A DNA stretch of 64,000 bases from Bryobacter sp964387685 (GTDB taxonomy: Bacteria; Acidobacteriota; Terriglobia; Bryobacterales; Bryobacteraceae): contig CAYLXK010000014.1 of the NCBI GenBank assembly GCA_964387685.1, positions 1 to 64,000 on the forward strand. The letters are read 5' to 3'. Positions 39,116 through 46,843 of this stretch are shown here, in pieces. The notes below the pieces were generated by a model that did no database searches, was not told the DNA's origin, and saw only the letters and a program-made list of their open reading frames with translations. Made by a program: the position numbers and the translations under genes. The first letter of the stretch is position 1, and each line of letters begins with the position of its first letter.

Positions 39116-40362
39116 AGTTCCTTTTCCAATTCGGGAGCGCTAACGGACCGCTGTTCGCCGCTGGCGAGATTTTTCAAAGTGTATTGAGCGCTGGAGACTT
39201 CATTTTCGCCAACTAGCAGCGCATAGCGGGCCTCGAGTTTGCTGGCGAGCTCGAGGGCCCGTTTGAGCTTAGCGGCGGGAGCGAGCTCTACGGCGGCGCC
39301 GCCCGCGCGTAGAGTCTTGGCCAGGATGCCGCAATGGCGAAAGCTCGCTTCGTCCATGGGGGCGATGTAGAGGTCCAGCATGTGCTTGTGGAGGCCGGGC
39401 TTGGTCTCTTCGAGGATCATGACGAGGCGGTCTTCGCCAATGGAGAAGCCGATGCCGGGAGCGGGCGTGCGCGAACCGAGCGTCTCGGCAAGGCCATCGT
39501 AGCGGCCGCCGCCAAGGACGGAGTTCTGGCTGCCGAGCGCGCCCTTGTGGACGATCTCGAAGGTGGTGCGGGTGTAGTAGTCGAGGCCGCGCACCATGCG
39601 CGGATTGATCTTGTACGCGACGCCTCGGTCTTCGAGGTATTCGCGGACGCGGGCGAAGTGAGACTTCGATTCTTCGTCGAGGTAGTCGTGGATCGAAGGC
39701 AGGGCGTCGATGAAGGGTTGGTCTTGTTCGGACTTGGAATCGAGGATGCGCAAGGGGTTCGACTCGAGGCGGCGTTGGCTGTCGGGGCTAAGCTGATCGA
39801 CGATGGGCAGAAGTTGTGCGCGGATGGCGTCGACGAACAAGGGCCGCGAAGCCGGGGTGCCGACCGAGTTGATCATGAGCTCGTAGTTTTCGACCCCGCA
39901 GGCGTCCAGGAGATGGCAGACCATCTCAATCACTTCGGCGTCAATCGCGGGCGAATCGCTGCCGATGACTTCGGCTCCGATCTGGCAGAACTGGCGGTAA
40001 CGGCCCTTTTGCGGGCGTTCGCGGCGAAACATGGGACCGATGTAGAAGAGCTTGGCGAGGCCCGGGCGCTGGCTCAGGTTGTTTTCGAGATAAGCGCGAA
40101 GGACGCCGGCCGTATTTTCGGGGCGCAAGGTGAGGCTGGTTTTGTCCTCGTCGCGGTCCTCGAAGGTGTACATCTCTTTGGTAACGATGTCGGTTTCGGC
40201 GCCCACGCCACGGGCGAAGAGCGCGGTTTCCTCGAAGATCGGCGTGCGGATCTCCTGGTAGTTGTAAGTGCGGAAGAGGTCGCGGGCGGTGGACTCAACG
40301 AAGTTCCAGACGGCGATGGAGGGCGGCAGCAGGTCGCGGGTGCCGCGGATGGCTCGGATCAT
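39088..40362 (-). CDS. hisS: Histidyl-tRNA synthetase
   Basis: 424 residues from the ATG at 40362 (MIRAIRGTRDLLPPS, the standard start); the frame is open further to 40413 but overlaps the upstream gene. Class II signatures are TPIFEETALFARGVG, LTLRPENTAGVLRAYLENN, MFRRERPQKGRYRQFCQIGAE, the HisA motif MVRGLDYYTRTTFEIV and GGGRYDGLAETLG, and the C-terminal anticodon-binding domain. The start and the carbonic-anhydrase stop overlap as ATGA. Confidence 0.97.
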   Translation of the reverse strand: MIRAIRGTRDLLPPSIAVWNFVESTARDLFRTYNYQEIRTPIFEETALFARGVGAETDIVTKEMYTFEDRDEDKTSLTLRPENTAGVLRAYLENNLSQRPGLAKLFYIGPMFRRERPQKGRYRQFCQIGAEVIGSDSPAIDAEVIEMVCHLLDACGVENYELMINSVGTPASRPLFVDAIRAQLLPIVDQLSPDSQRRLESNPLRILDSKSEQDQPFIDALPSIHDYLDEESKSHFARVREYLEDRGVAYKINPRMVRGLDYYTRTTFEIVHKGALGSQNSVLGGGRYDGLAETLGSRTPAPGIGFSIGEDRLVMILEETKPGLHKHMLDLYIAPMDEASFRHCGILAKTLRAGGAAVELAPAAKLKRALELASKLEARYALLVGENEVSSAQYTLKNLASGEQRSVSAPELEKELCPKPRPQP

Positions 40363-40877
40363 GCGGATTCTTCTTCCTTGTAAATCGCGCGGCCTTCGAC
40401 GTAGCGCTGGCAATTGCGGCGGAAGCGTTCGGCTTCTTCAGGCGTGACGGGACGGACGACCTTAGCGGGCGTGCCCATAGCCAGCATGCCGGCGGGAATT
40501 TCTTTGCCTTCGGGTACCAAGGTTCCGGCTGCGATGACCGCGCCCGCGCCGATCCGCGCGCCGTTGAGCACGATAGCGCCGATACCGATGAGCGCGTCAT
40601 CATCGATGGTGCAGCCGTGCAGGCAGACCATGTGGCCCACGGTGACGCGATTGCCGATGATCAAGGGGAAGTCTGGCGCCTCCGTGTGGAGGACGCTGTT
40701 GTCCTGGATGTTGGATTCCTCGCCGATGCGGATGAAGTGAACATCGCCCCGGATGGAGGCGAGCGGCCAGACGCTGGAACGATCGCCGATTACGACGTTG
40801 CCGATGACTTGCGCGCTGGGATCAATGAAGCAGGACGAGGCAATCCGCGGGGTTTGGCCGCGATATGCCCGGATCAT
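40359..40877 (-). CDS. Gamma-carbonic anhydrase family protein (left-handed beta-helix)
   Basis: 172 residues built of hexapeptide repeats (IGNVVIGDRSSVWPLASIRGDV, IGNRVTVGHMVCLHGCTIDDDALIGIGAIVLNGARIGAGAVIAAGTLV). The metal histidines of gamma carbonic anhydrases are at HTEAP and VGHMVCLHG. The loop with the proton-shuttle Glu of archaeal Cam is short, as in bacterial PaaY/YrdA-like members, so activity is not certain. It lies 17 bases after vapC and is coupled to hisS. Confidence 0.9.
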   Translation of the reverse strand: MIRAYRGQTPRIASSCFIDPSAQVIGNVVIGDRSSVWPLASIRGDVHFIRIGEESNIQDNSVLHTEAPDFPLIIGNRVTVGHMVCLHGCTIDDDALIGIGAIVLNGARIGAGAVIAAGTLVPEGKEIPAGMLAMGTPAKVVRPVTPEEAERFRRNCQRYVEGRAIYKEEESA

Positions 40878-40894
40878 GGTTAAGGCTTAGGGTA

Positions 40895-41308
40895 TCACGG
40901 GATCAAGCGGGGACGGTGGCGATTAGCGAGGCGCACGGAGCCGAAATCGCGGCGGTCAAAGGTAAAAATTGCGTCGATGCCTTCGCGATTGGCAAGGTGC
41001 AGGAGGGAGGCGCCGGCGAGTTGCAGTTGGAGGTCCCGGTATTTGGAGAGGAGTGCGGAGATGGGAGGAATATCCGTGGCGTCGAGGGGCAAAAGCGAAA
41101 ATGTTCCGTCAGCGATAATCGCCATCAATTGTTCTAGGCCGAATGGCGTTTCCCGCAGCAACCATGCCGCCTCAGTAATCACGGGCCAACACGTCGCGAG
41201 GGAGCCGCGAATTTGCCGAAGCGCATTTGAGGCATCTTCATGACGGCTGTCCCTCCGGTCGATCATCGCGGTGAGGGGTCCCGTGTCGACAAGAATGCGA
41301 CCTCTCAA
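40895..41308 (-). CDS. vapC: VapC-type PIN-domain toxin
   Basis: 137 residues. The PIN active-site acids are at ILVDTGPLTAMIDRRD (first Asp), VITEAAWLL (Glu) and AIFTFDRRDFG (C-terminal Asp). PIN toxins are Mg-dependent ribonucleases that cut tRNA or rRNA. The start overlaps the antitoxin stop by four bases, the usual vapBC order. Regulation is probably by the antitoxin on the operator at 41561-41592. The complete acids suggest an active toxin. Confidence 0.92.
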   Translation of the reverse strand: MRGRILVDTGPLTAMIDRRDSRHEDASNALRQIRGSLATCWPVITEAAWLLRETPFGLEQLMAIIADGTFSLLPLDATDIPPISALLSKYRDLQLQLAGASLLHLANREGIDAIFTFDRRDFGSVRLANRHRPRLIP

Positions 41309-41562
41309 GATTCGCCGAAGCCTTCGAAGTATTTCTTATTCGTGCTCAAGTCTGGCCGCGCGCCCTTCACGCAGCCGATCACACCCTTGGCAAACAAGAT
41401 GTCGTAGGCGCTGGGGCCTTCATCGTCCTCACGTAGCTGCTTCTCTAGCGCCGAGCGGATCACCTCAGACTCCGGACTACCGGTCCGCTTGGCTTCGCGC
41501 TTGATGCGCCGCCGCAACTCGTTCGAAACGCGCAGGGTGATGCGGTGCTCCTTAGGCTGCAT
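41305..41562 (-). CDS. vapB: Ribbon-helix-helix antitoxin of the VapBC pair
   Basis: 85 residues from the ATG at 41562 (MQPKEHRITLRVSNELRRRIKREAKRTGSPESEVIRSALEK, broken here only by function: the first strand HRITLRVS contacts DNA and the two helices dimerise). ATGs at 41571 and 41592 are also in frame, but a TATAAT box at 41575-41570 lies seven bases before 41562, making it the likely transcription and translation start. The C-terminal half (AYDILFAKGVIGCVKGARPDL) should wrap the toxin. Confidence 0.85.
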   Translation of the reverse strand: MQPKEHRITLRVSNELRRRIKREAKRTGSPESEVIRSALEKQLREDDEGPSAYDILFAKGVIGCVKGARPDLSTNKKYFEGFGES

Positions 41563-41592
41563 GTCTGACATTATATCGGATCTGTCAGACAT
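41561..41592. promoter_or_regulatory. vapBC operator: two TGTCTGACA boxes around a TATAAT promoter
   Basis: On the plus strand ATGTCTGACA (41561-41570) and TGTCAGACAT (41583-41592) form a perfect 10-bp inverted repeat with a 12-base spacer. Each box is itself near-palindromic (TGTC-T-GACA), and the box centres are 21 bases apart, two helical turns. On the minus strand a perfect TATAAT (41575-41570) lies between them, with TTGGTG (41599-41594) as -35 at 18 bases. Transcription would start at the ATG of vapB, so bound antitoxin would block the promoter and the message would be leaderless. Confidence 0.7.
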
Positions 41593-41600
41593 GCACCAAC

Positions 41601-41975
41601 TTACTCGTTGAAGCCCCGCAGGCGATTGAGGTCGCGGCGGTTTTTCTTGCTGGGTTTGCTGTCGCCCCAGAGGTCCTGGGAGTGCATGGCTTTGCGTTCC
41701 TGGGCGAGTTTGAGGCGTTGGGCTTGGGCTTCTGGGTGTTCGCGATAGAGTTCCGCGGCGGCGGTGGCGGGGCCGCGGATTTCGCTCAGGGCCAAGACTT
41801 CGATGCGGTAGAGGTCGCCTTCTTTGGTGACTTCCAGGGTGTCGCCAATGCGGACTTCGCGGGCGGGCTTGGCGGTCTGGCCATTGGATTCCACGCGGCC
41901 TTTATCACAGGCTTCGGCGGCAAGGCCACGGGTTTTGAAGAAGCGCGCGGCCCAGAGCCATTTGTCCATCCTCAT
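41601..41975 (-). CDS. S4-domain RNA-binding protein (Hsp15-like)
   Basis: 124 residues from ATG 41975, which has GAGAGG eight bases upstream and overlaps the antiporter stop by ATGA; the frame is open for another 119 codons antisense-like within the antiporter gene, which are discarded. The S4 domain reads MDKWLWAARFFKTRGLAAEACDKGRVESNGQTAKPAREVRIGD in two parts; the C-terminal tail is basic (SKPSKKNRRDLNRLRG). Hsp15 recycles stalled 50S subunits carrying nascent chains; this role is inferred from the family. Confidence 0.9.
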   Translation of the reverse strand: MRMDKWLWAARFFKTRGLAAEACDKGRVESNGQTAKPAREVRIGDTLEVTKEGDLYRIEVLALSEIRGPATAAAELYREHPEAQAQRLKLAQERKAMHSQDLWGDSKPSKKNRRDLNRLRGFNE

Positions 41976-43399
41976 ACGAACAACCTCTCTACGGATTCCT
42001 TTTCGGCGGGCGCGACCAGGACTTGGACCTCGTCGCCGGGGGCGAACGCGGTTTGGCCGCGGGGCGTCAGGAAAATGCCTTCGCGCGACAGCATGACGAC
42101 AAAGGCCGAGGGCGGCAGATTCATTTCGAAGATTCGTTTGCCGGCCAGCGCGCTCGAGGGAGCGACGCGCAATTGGAGCTCGAGCATTTTGCCCGCGCCC
42201 GCTTCGTCCTGCCGCAGACGGAGGATGCGGGTAATCCATCCGATGCCCGAGCCTTGTACGAGTACGCTGCCCAGCACGACGAAGAAGACGAGATGAAAGT
42301 TGCGTTGTGCGCCGCTTATGCCTTCGACCCAAGGGATGGTGGCCAGCACGATGGGGACGGCGCCACGCAGGCCCACCCAGGATAGGAGAATCTTCTCGCG
42401 CCAGGAAAAGCCGCTGAAGGGCAGGCTCAAGAAGACCGCTAGGGGGCGGGCGACAAAGACGAGAAAGGCGGCCAGGAGCAAGCCGGCGAGGGCGACCTCG
42501 CCCAATTGGCCCGGAAAGACAAGCAGCCCCAGGGCAAGGAAGAGCACAATCTCCATGAGGCCGGCGAGAGCCTGGTGGAAACCGATGAGGCTTTTTTTGT
42601 GCAGAAGGCTACCTGCGCCGAGGGATAGGCCGGTGAGATAGACGGCAAGGAATCCGCTACCGCCCAGGACGCCGGCGAGACCGAAACTGAGGAGCATGGC
42701 GGCGACAGTGAGGGCGGAGTAGAGGTCTTCGAGCGGCAGCGAAAGCCGGTTGATCGTTTCGCGTGCCAGGCGGCCGACGGCGAGGCCACCCAGCGCGCCG
42801 AGACCCATTTGCTTGACGAAGACCCAGGCCCAAGCGGAAGGGTCGGCCGCGCCGCCCGCGACGAAGGCCGTTAAGGTGAGCGTGAGGAAGACGGCCATGG
42901 GATCGTTGAAACCGCTTTCGAGTTCGAGGGTGGCCTGGACGCGGGAAGGCAGGCGGATGCCCTGCCCGCGCAAAACGGCAAAAACGGCGGCGGCATCCGT
43001 GGAACTGACGATCGCGCCCAGCAGCAAGCCGTCGCTCCAAGGCCTGCCGAGAAACCAGGCGGCAAACGCGCCCGCGGAAGCGGCTGTCAGGATGACGCCG
43101 ATGGTGGCGAGACTCAAGGCCGGCTGCCAGCCCAATCGGACCACCGAGGCCGGGGTGGAAAGTCCTCCTGAGAAAAGGATGGCGACGAGGCAAACGATGC
43201 CGATGTCCTGAGCAAGATGGGCGTTGTCAAACCAAATGCCGCCTAGGCCATCGCTGCCCGCCGCCATGCCGACCAGGAGGAACAGTACCAGCGAGGGAAC
43301 GCCGGTGCGCGCGCTCAGCCGGGAGCTGAGAACGGCCACCAGCAGCAGCACGCCGGCAATCAAAGACAACGCTTCAACGCTGGGAGGCAGTTGGTGCAT
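41972..43399 (-). CDS. CPA1-family K+/H+ (or Na+/H+) antiporter, NhaP2/CvrA-like
   Basis: 475 residues with about twelve transmembrane helices. Family signatures are LVLFLLVGMAAGSDG, LFSGGLSTP, LLGAIVSSTDAAAVFAVLRG (ion-binding TDAA), LELESGFNDPMAVFLT (ND motif) and LLSWVGLRGAVPIVLAT. A short cytosolic TrkA-C-like domain closes the protein (LQLRVAPSSALAGKRIFEMNLPP). It exchanges monovalent cations for protons across the inner membrane. It is coupled by four bases to the S4-domain gene downstream. Confidence 0.93.
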   Translation of the reverse strand: MHQLPPSVEALSLIAGVLLLVAVLSSRLSARTGVPSLVLFLLVGMAAGSDGLGGIWFDNAHLAQDIGIVCLVAILFSGGLSTPASVVRLGWQPALSLATIGVILTAASAGAFAAWFLGRPWSDGLLLGAIVSSTDAAAVFAVLRGQGIRLPSRVQATLELESGFNDPMAVFLTLTLTAFVAGGAADPSAWAWVFVKQMGLGALGGLAVGRLARETINRLSLPLEDLYSALTVAAMLLSFGLAGVLGGSGFLAVYLTGLSLGAGSLLHKKSLIGFHQALAGLMEIVLFLALGLLVFPGQLGEVALAGLLLAAFLVFVARPLAVFLSLPFSGFSWREKILLSWVGLRGAVPIVLATIPWVEGISGAQRNFHLVFFVVLGSVLVQGSGIGWITRILRLRQDEAGAGKMLELQLRVAPSSALAGKRIFEMNLPPSAFVVMLSREGIFLTPRGQTAFAPGDEVQVLVAPAEKESVERLFV

Positions 43400-43491
43400 G
43401 AATATTCATCCAGTGTCCCCTTTTTGACGTTTCGGTGACATGAAATGGCGGAGTTTGGTGCTGATGCCATTAGGAGGATCGATTCCATTTC

Positions 43492-44541
43492 ATGCCCATA
43501 CCTTTTATTTGGTACGACAAGTTTTATTACGTTCCCTGGGCCAAGGGAGCCCTCAATCGAAATTTACCGGCAACGTTGCCGGACGACGTAGACACGGATC
43601 TGAACTACCGGCTGGCGATAAAGGCATGGAGGGAGCGAAAGCTGTTGCCGAGCGGCTATGAGTTTGATGCGGCGGTGCAGAATTCACTGATCAAGTTGGA
43701 TAATGCGAACCCGGAATACATCAAGTGGGTGCAGAAATGTTTGGCGGCGAGCGGGGAAGATCCGAGTTTGAAGGCGACGGGCTCTAAAAATGCGGCCACG
43801 ATCGATGCCATCAAGATTTTTCAAACCAACGAAGTGGGCTTGAAGGACGATGGGGTGGTGGGGCCGAAGACGGAGACGGCCTTGTACCTGCGCACGGGGA
43901 TTAAGCCGCCGGGACGCTACCGGAAGTTGCCGGCGTTGGGGAATATCGAATTGCCGAAGTTCGACCCGGTCATTCCCGATCCGGATCCCACCTGGATGAC
44001 GCACTCCTCGACGTGGTTTGGGGTTGGCGTAAAGATGGGCGGGATTGGCGGGCCAGGTAAGGACGCGGGCAGCGAACTGGTGCGCGCCTACATGACCAAT
44101 TACAAAGTTCCCGACAGCTATTTCTTTCTGGAAATCCAAGGCGCGCGTCACGGCGCGGGCGCGGGGGCTTCGGGCAGTTGGGTCTTTGTCGTGGTGACCG
44201 GCATGTACGATCCGATGGACCTGGGCCCGATTGCACTGGGCGGCATGGACTTCTCGCTGGCGATTGGCGGCCCTTGGGGTGGAATGATTAAGAACCTCAA
44301 GGCGCTCAAAAACGTCGGCCCGATGGTGCGGGCCGCGCGCGCGGGGAGGCTGGTAGGGGCGGGCGCAGAACTCGCCAAGTCGGCCGAAGACCTGAAAAAG
44401 GTGGTCACGATGGCCTTTGTGAATCCCGAGTCCACCGAAGTGGACGTGAAAGTAATCGATGTTTTAGGGACAGGACTCGAAGTGGGCTTGTACTATACGG
44501 TGTCGAAATTCAACGTAAAGACGGTTCACTGGGCGGAGTAG
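43492..44541 (+). CDS. Protein with peptidoglycan-binding-like domain, function unknown
   Basis: 349 residues, no signal peptide. Residues about 75-135 resemble a peptidoglycan-binding type 1 domain (YIKWVQKCLAAS, ATIDAIKIFQTNEVGLKDDGVVGPKTETAL). The C-terminal half is Gly-rich (GVKMGGIGGPGKDAGSEL, GARHGAGAGASGSWVFVV) with a small hydrophobic and amphipathic stretch (GPMVRAARAGRLVGAGAELAKSAEDLKKV), which recalls the hydrophobic regions of secreted effectors. AGGAGG is about 15 bases upstream, longer than usual. Its 3' end overlaps the convergent DUF1080 gene by 32 bases. Function unknown. Confidence 0.65.
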   Translation: MPIPFIWYDKFYYVPWAKGALNRNLPATLPDDVDTDLNYRLAIKAWRERKLLPSGYEFDAAVQNSLIKLDNANPEYIKWVQKCLAASGEDPSLKATGSKNAATIDAIKIFQTNEVGLKDDGVVGPKTETALYLRTGIKPPGRYRKLPALGNIELPKFDPVIPDPDPTWMTHSSTWFGVGVKMGGIGGPGKDAGSELVRAYMTNYKVPDSYFFLEIQGARHGAGAGASGSWVFVVVTGMYDPMDLGPIALGGMDFSLAIGGPWGGMIKNLKALKNVGPMVRAARAGRLVGAGAELAKSAEDLKKVVTMAFVNPESTEVDVKVIDVLGTGLEVGLYYTVSKFNVKTVHWAE

Positions 44542-45199
44542 CCGAAGGCGGCAATTCGAGGATGCGCAAGTTCTTAAAGTGAATGCGCGCGCCCTCGGAT
44601 TCGAGGCACAGATAGCCTTTCCGCTTGGTGGACTTGGCAAGGCCATTGACGAAAGTTCCGTTGACGGCGAGCTTGACTGTGCCGTCGACGGCGACTACCG
44701 TGTAGTGATTCCACTCGCCACGCGGCTTGCAGAGATTCAGAATGGACTTCGAGCGCTCGCCGCGTGGGTTATCGGGGATGGTCTTCACGCCGCCCACGCC
44801 GAAGAGCTCGCCATGCACATAGGCGATGGGGGGATCGAAATCGGGACGCTTGTTCAGCTTGACCCAATCGAGTTCGAGCATCTGGACCTCGACGCCGTTG
44901 GGGAGGCGATTTTGCTGGCCGGGGATAGCGTCCGACCACAGGAAGATGCCGGAATTGCCGCCGGGCTCCATGTGTTTCCAGTCGACCTCGAGGATGAAAT
45001 TTTCGTACTCGCGGTCGCTGCGCATCACGCCGATGGGCTGGCCGTGGCAGATGAGTTCGCCATTCTCGACGCTCCAGGTGGATTCCTCCGTGTTGACGCG
45101 GACCCAACCCGAGAGGTCGCGGCCATTAAAGAGGGCCCGGAAGGCGGGCTGGGTAAAGGCGGGCCAAAGCAGCAAGGCAAGCGAAATTAGAATTTTCAC
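44510..45199 (-). CDS. Secreted 3-keto-disaccharide hydrolase (DUF1080)
   Basis: 229 residues with a signal peptide (MKILISLALLLWPAFTQ). The concanavalin-like jelly-roll domain shows FRALFNGRDLSGWVRVN, WSVENGELICHGQ, NFILEVDWKHMEPGGNSGIFLWSD, NGVEVQMLELDW and KPRGEWNHYTVVAVDGTVKLAVNGTFVNG. Members cleave 3-keto-glucosides generated by periplasmic oxidoreductases and are abundant in Acidobacteriota and Planctomycetota. It converges on the 43492 gene. Confidence 0.9.
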   Translation of the reverse strand: MKILISLALLLWPAFTQPAFRALFNGRDLSGWVRVNTEESTWSVENGELICHGQPIGVMRSDREYENFILEVDWKHMEPGGNSGIFLWSDAIPGQQNRLPNGVEVQMLELDWVKLNKRPDFDPPIAYVHGELFGVGGVKTIPDNPRGERSKSILNLCKPRGEWNHYTVVAVDGTVKLAVNGTFVNGLAKSTKRKGYLCLESEGARIHFKNLRILELPPSATPPSEPSLR

Positions 45200-45269
45200 T
45201 TGCCCAGTATAGAATTCTCTTGAACCGGAGCTAAATTACTGCCACGATATGCAAGCGAGGAATTGACCA

Positions 45270-46484
45270 ATGGCTACTTTAGCGTCCGAAATCAAGTTAC
45301 TCGGGGCCGCCCCGGTGATAGTAATTCCCACATCTTTGAGTGCGGGACTGCAAGCTTCCACGGCAAGAAACTGGGCGACTCACTTTACGGCGGGAGAGTA
45401 TTCGCAGCGGTCGAACATCGCCTCGGCGATGCGAGCGTCGGGCGAGAAGCGGAACGCGCAGCCGATGCGGTATTACGAAAACCTCGGCTTGATGTACGGC
45501 ACGGTGGACGCCGAAGGCTATGCGGCGCTGAAGAAGGATGTGGGGAAGGACGCCAAGATCGTAGGGGCGCCGGTGATGTCGGTGATCTGGCCGACGGCAA
45601 AGGCGGCGGCGGCGGCGCCGAAGAAGAATGTGAGCTGGGGAATCGAGCGCTTGAAGGCCCATGAATTGTGGAAACAGGGCCTAACGGGCAAAGGAGTGTT
45701 GGTGGGGCACTTGGATACAGGGGTGGACGGCAAGCATCCTACGCTCAAGAAGGCGATCGAGTTCTTTGCCGAGTTCGACGATCTCGGCGTGGAGGTACCG
45801 GGGGCCAAAGCGCACGATACGGACGACCATGGCACACATACGGCGTGCACAATCGCCGGTCGCCCCGTGGACGGCAAGCATCTGGGAGTGGCGCCGGAGG
45901 CCGGCCTAGCAAGCGCGATTGTCATCGAAGGCGGCGATGTAATCGCGCGCATTCTAGGCGGAATGGACTGGGCGCTGGGCCAGGGGGCGCGAATCTTGAA
46001 TATGTCGCTGGGGTTACGAGGAATCAATAATCAGTTTCTTGGTCTTACCCAGTTACTCCGCGCGCGGGGCGTTTTGCCGGTATTTGCGATCGGCAATGAA
46101 GGGCCGGGGACGAGCCGTTCGCCGGGGAATTACTCGGAGGCGTTGAGTGTGGGGGCTTGCAATAAGAAGGACGAGGTGGCGGATTTTTCATCCAGCCGCC
46201 GTTTTAACCGCCCCAAAGACCCGATCGTGCCGGACCTCGTGGGTCCGGGGGTAGAGATCGTCTCGGCGATGCCCGGCGGCGGCTTCCAAACGATGGACGG
46301 CTCCTCCATGGCCACGCCCCACATCGCGGGCTTGGCGGCGCTTCTGATGCAGGCTAAGCCGACGGCCACGATCGACCAAATTGAGAAGGCCATTTTGGAT
46401 TCGTGTGCGCGGCCGGCCTCGATGGACGAGGCACGCGCTAACCGGGGTATACCGGACGCGGTGAAAGCCCTGGGCCTGCTTTAG
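45270..46484 (+). CDS. S8-family (subtilisin-like) serine protease without signal peptide
   Basis: 404 residues. The catalytic triad is visible: Asp149 (VGHLDTGVDG), His187 (DDHGTHTACTIAG) and Ser346 (DGSSMATPHIAGL), with Asn276 (FAIGNEGPG) as oxyanion residue. Residues about 65-110 (YYENLGLMYGTVDAEGYAAL, then AKIVGAPVMSVI) look like an inhibitor-I9-type prodomain, fused ahead of the catalytic domain that starts near SWGIERLKAHELW. There is no export signal, so it is either intracellular or released by another route. A small protein with a similar prodomain-like segment is encoded next. Confidence 0.9.
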   Translation: MATLASEIKLLGAAPVIVIPTSLSAGLQASTARNWATHFTAGEYSQRSNIASAMRASGEKRNAQPMRYYENLGLMYGTVDAEGYAALKKDVGKDAKIVGAPVMSVIWPTAKAAAAAPKKNVSWGIERLKAHELWKQGLTGKGVLVGHLDTGVDGKHPTLKKAIEFFAEFDDLGVEVPGAKAHDTDDHGTHTACTIAGRPVDGKHLGVAPEAGLASAIVIEGGDVIARILGGMDWALGQGARILNMSLGLRGINNQFLGLTQLLRARGVLPVFAIGNEGPGTSRSPGNYSEALSVGACNKKDEVADFSSSRRFNRPKDPIVPDLVGPGVEIVSAMPGGGFQTMDGSSMATPHIAGLAALLMQAKPTATIDQIEKAILDSCARPASMDEARANRGIPDAVKALGLL

Positions 46485-46510
46485 ACTTCGCTCTGCTGTA
46501 GGCTGAAGTT

Positions 46511-46843
46511 ATGCCGAAGGCCCCCCGAAAAGCGAAGGTGGATCCCGAGTTGCGGCGGCAATTGAAGGACGCAACGGCAGAGAGCGCGGCCGTGCAGGCC
46601 GTATTCAAGCTGCGCTCGGCGATTGAGGCGCGTCCGCCGGCCGAGGTGCAAAAGGAAGCCCAGGAGTTGCTGGACCGGGTGTCGGCCAAGACGGGCAAGA
46701 GCCCGGAGCGGGTAAACATTTTGAAGAACCTGGGGATGTTTGCTCTCGAGGCGCCGGCGGATTACATTGATGGGGTGTTAGAGGAAGAGGGCGTGGAGAG
46801 CGCGGTGGCCAATCAGGCCGCGGCGAGCAAGAAAGAGAAGTAA
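46511..46843 (+). CDS. Small protein with propeptide/inhibitor-like segment next to the subtilase
   Basis: 110 residues. After a basic N-terminus and a helical region (AVQAVFKLRSAIEARPPAEV), the segment RVNILKNLGMFALEAPADYIDGVLEEEGVESAV, in two pieces, has the strand-helix-strand order of inhibitor I9 domains and resembles the ENLGLMYGTVDAEGYAALKK segment of the neighbouring protease. A stand-alone inhibitor or folding helper for that protease is a reasonable guess. It begins 26 bases after the protease and ends directly before the uracil-DNA glycosylase gene. No family was recognised with certainty. Confidence 0.6.
   Translation: MPKAPRKAKVDPELRRQLKDATAESAAVQAVFKLRSAIEARPPAEVQKEAQELLDRVSAKTGKSPERVNILKNLGMFALEAPADYIDGVLEEEGVESAVANQAAASKKEK

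Noticed and set aside
41976..42332. N-terminal extension of the S4-domain protein by 119 residues
   Set aside because: The extension is basic, Arg-rich antiporter-overlapping sequence without similarity; ATG 41975 has a ribosome-binding site and the ATGA overlap.
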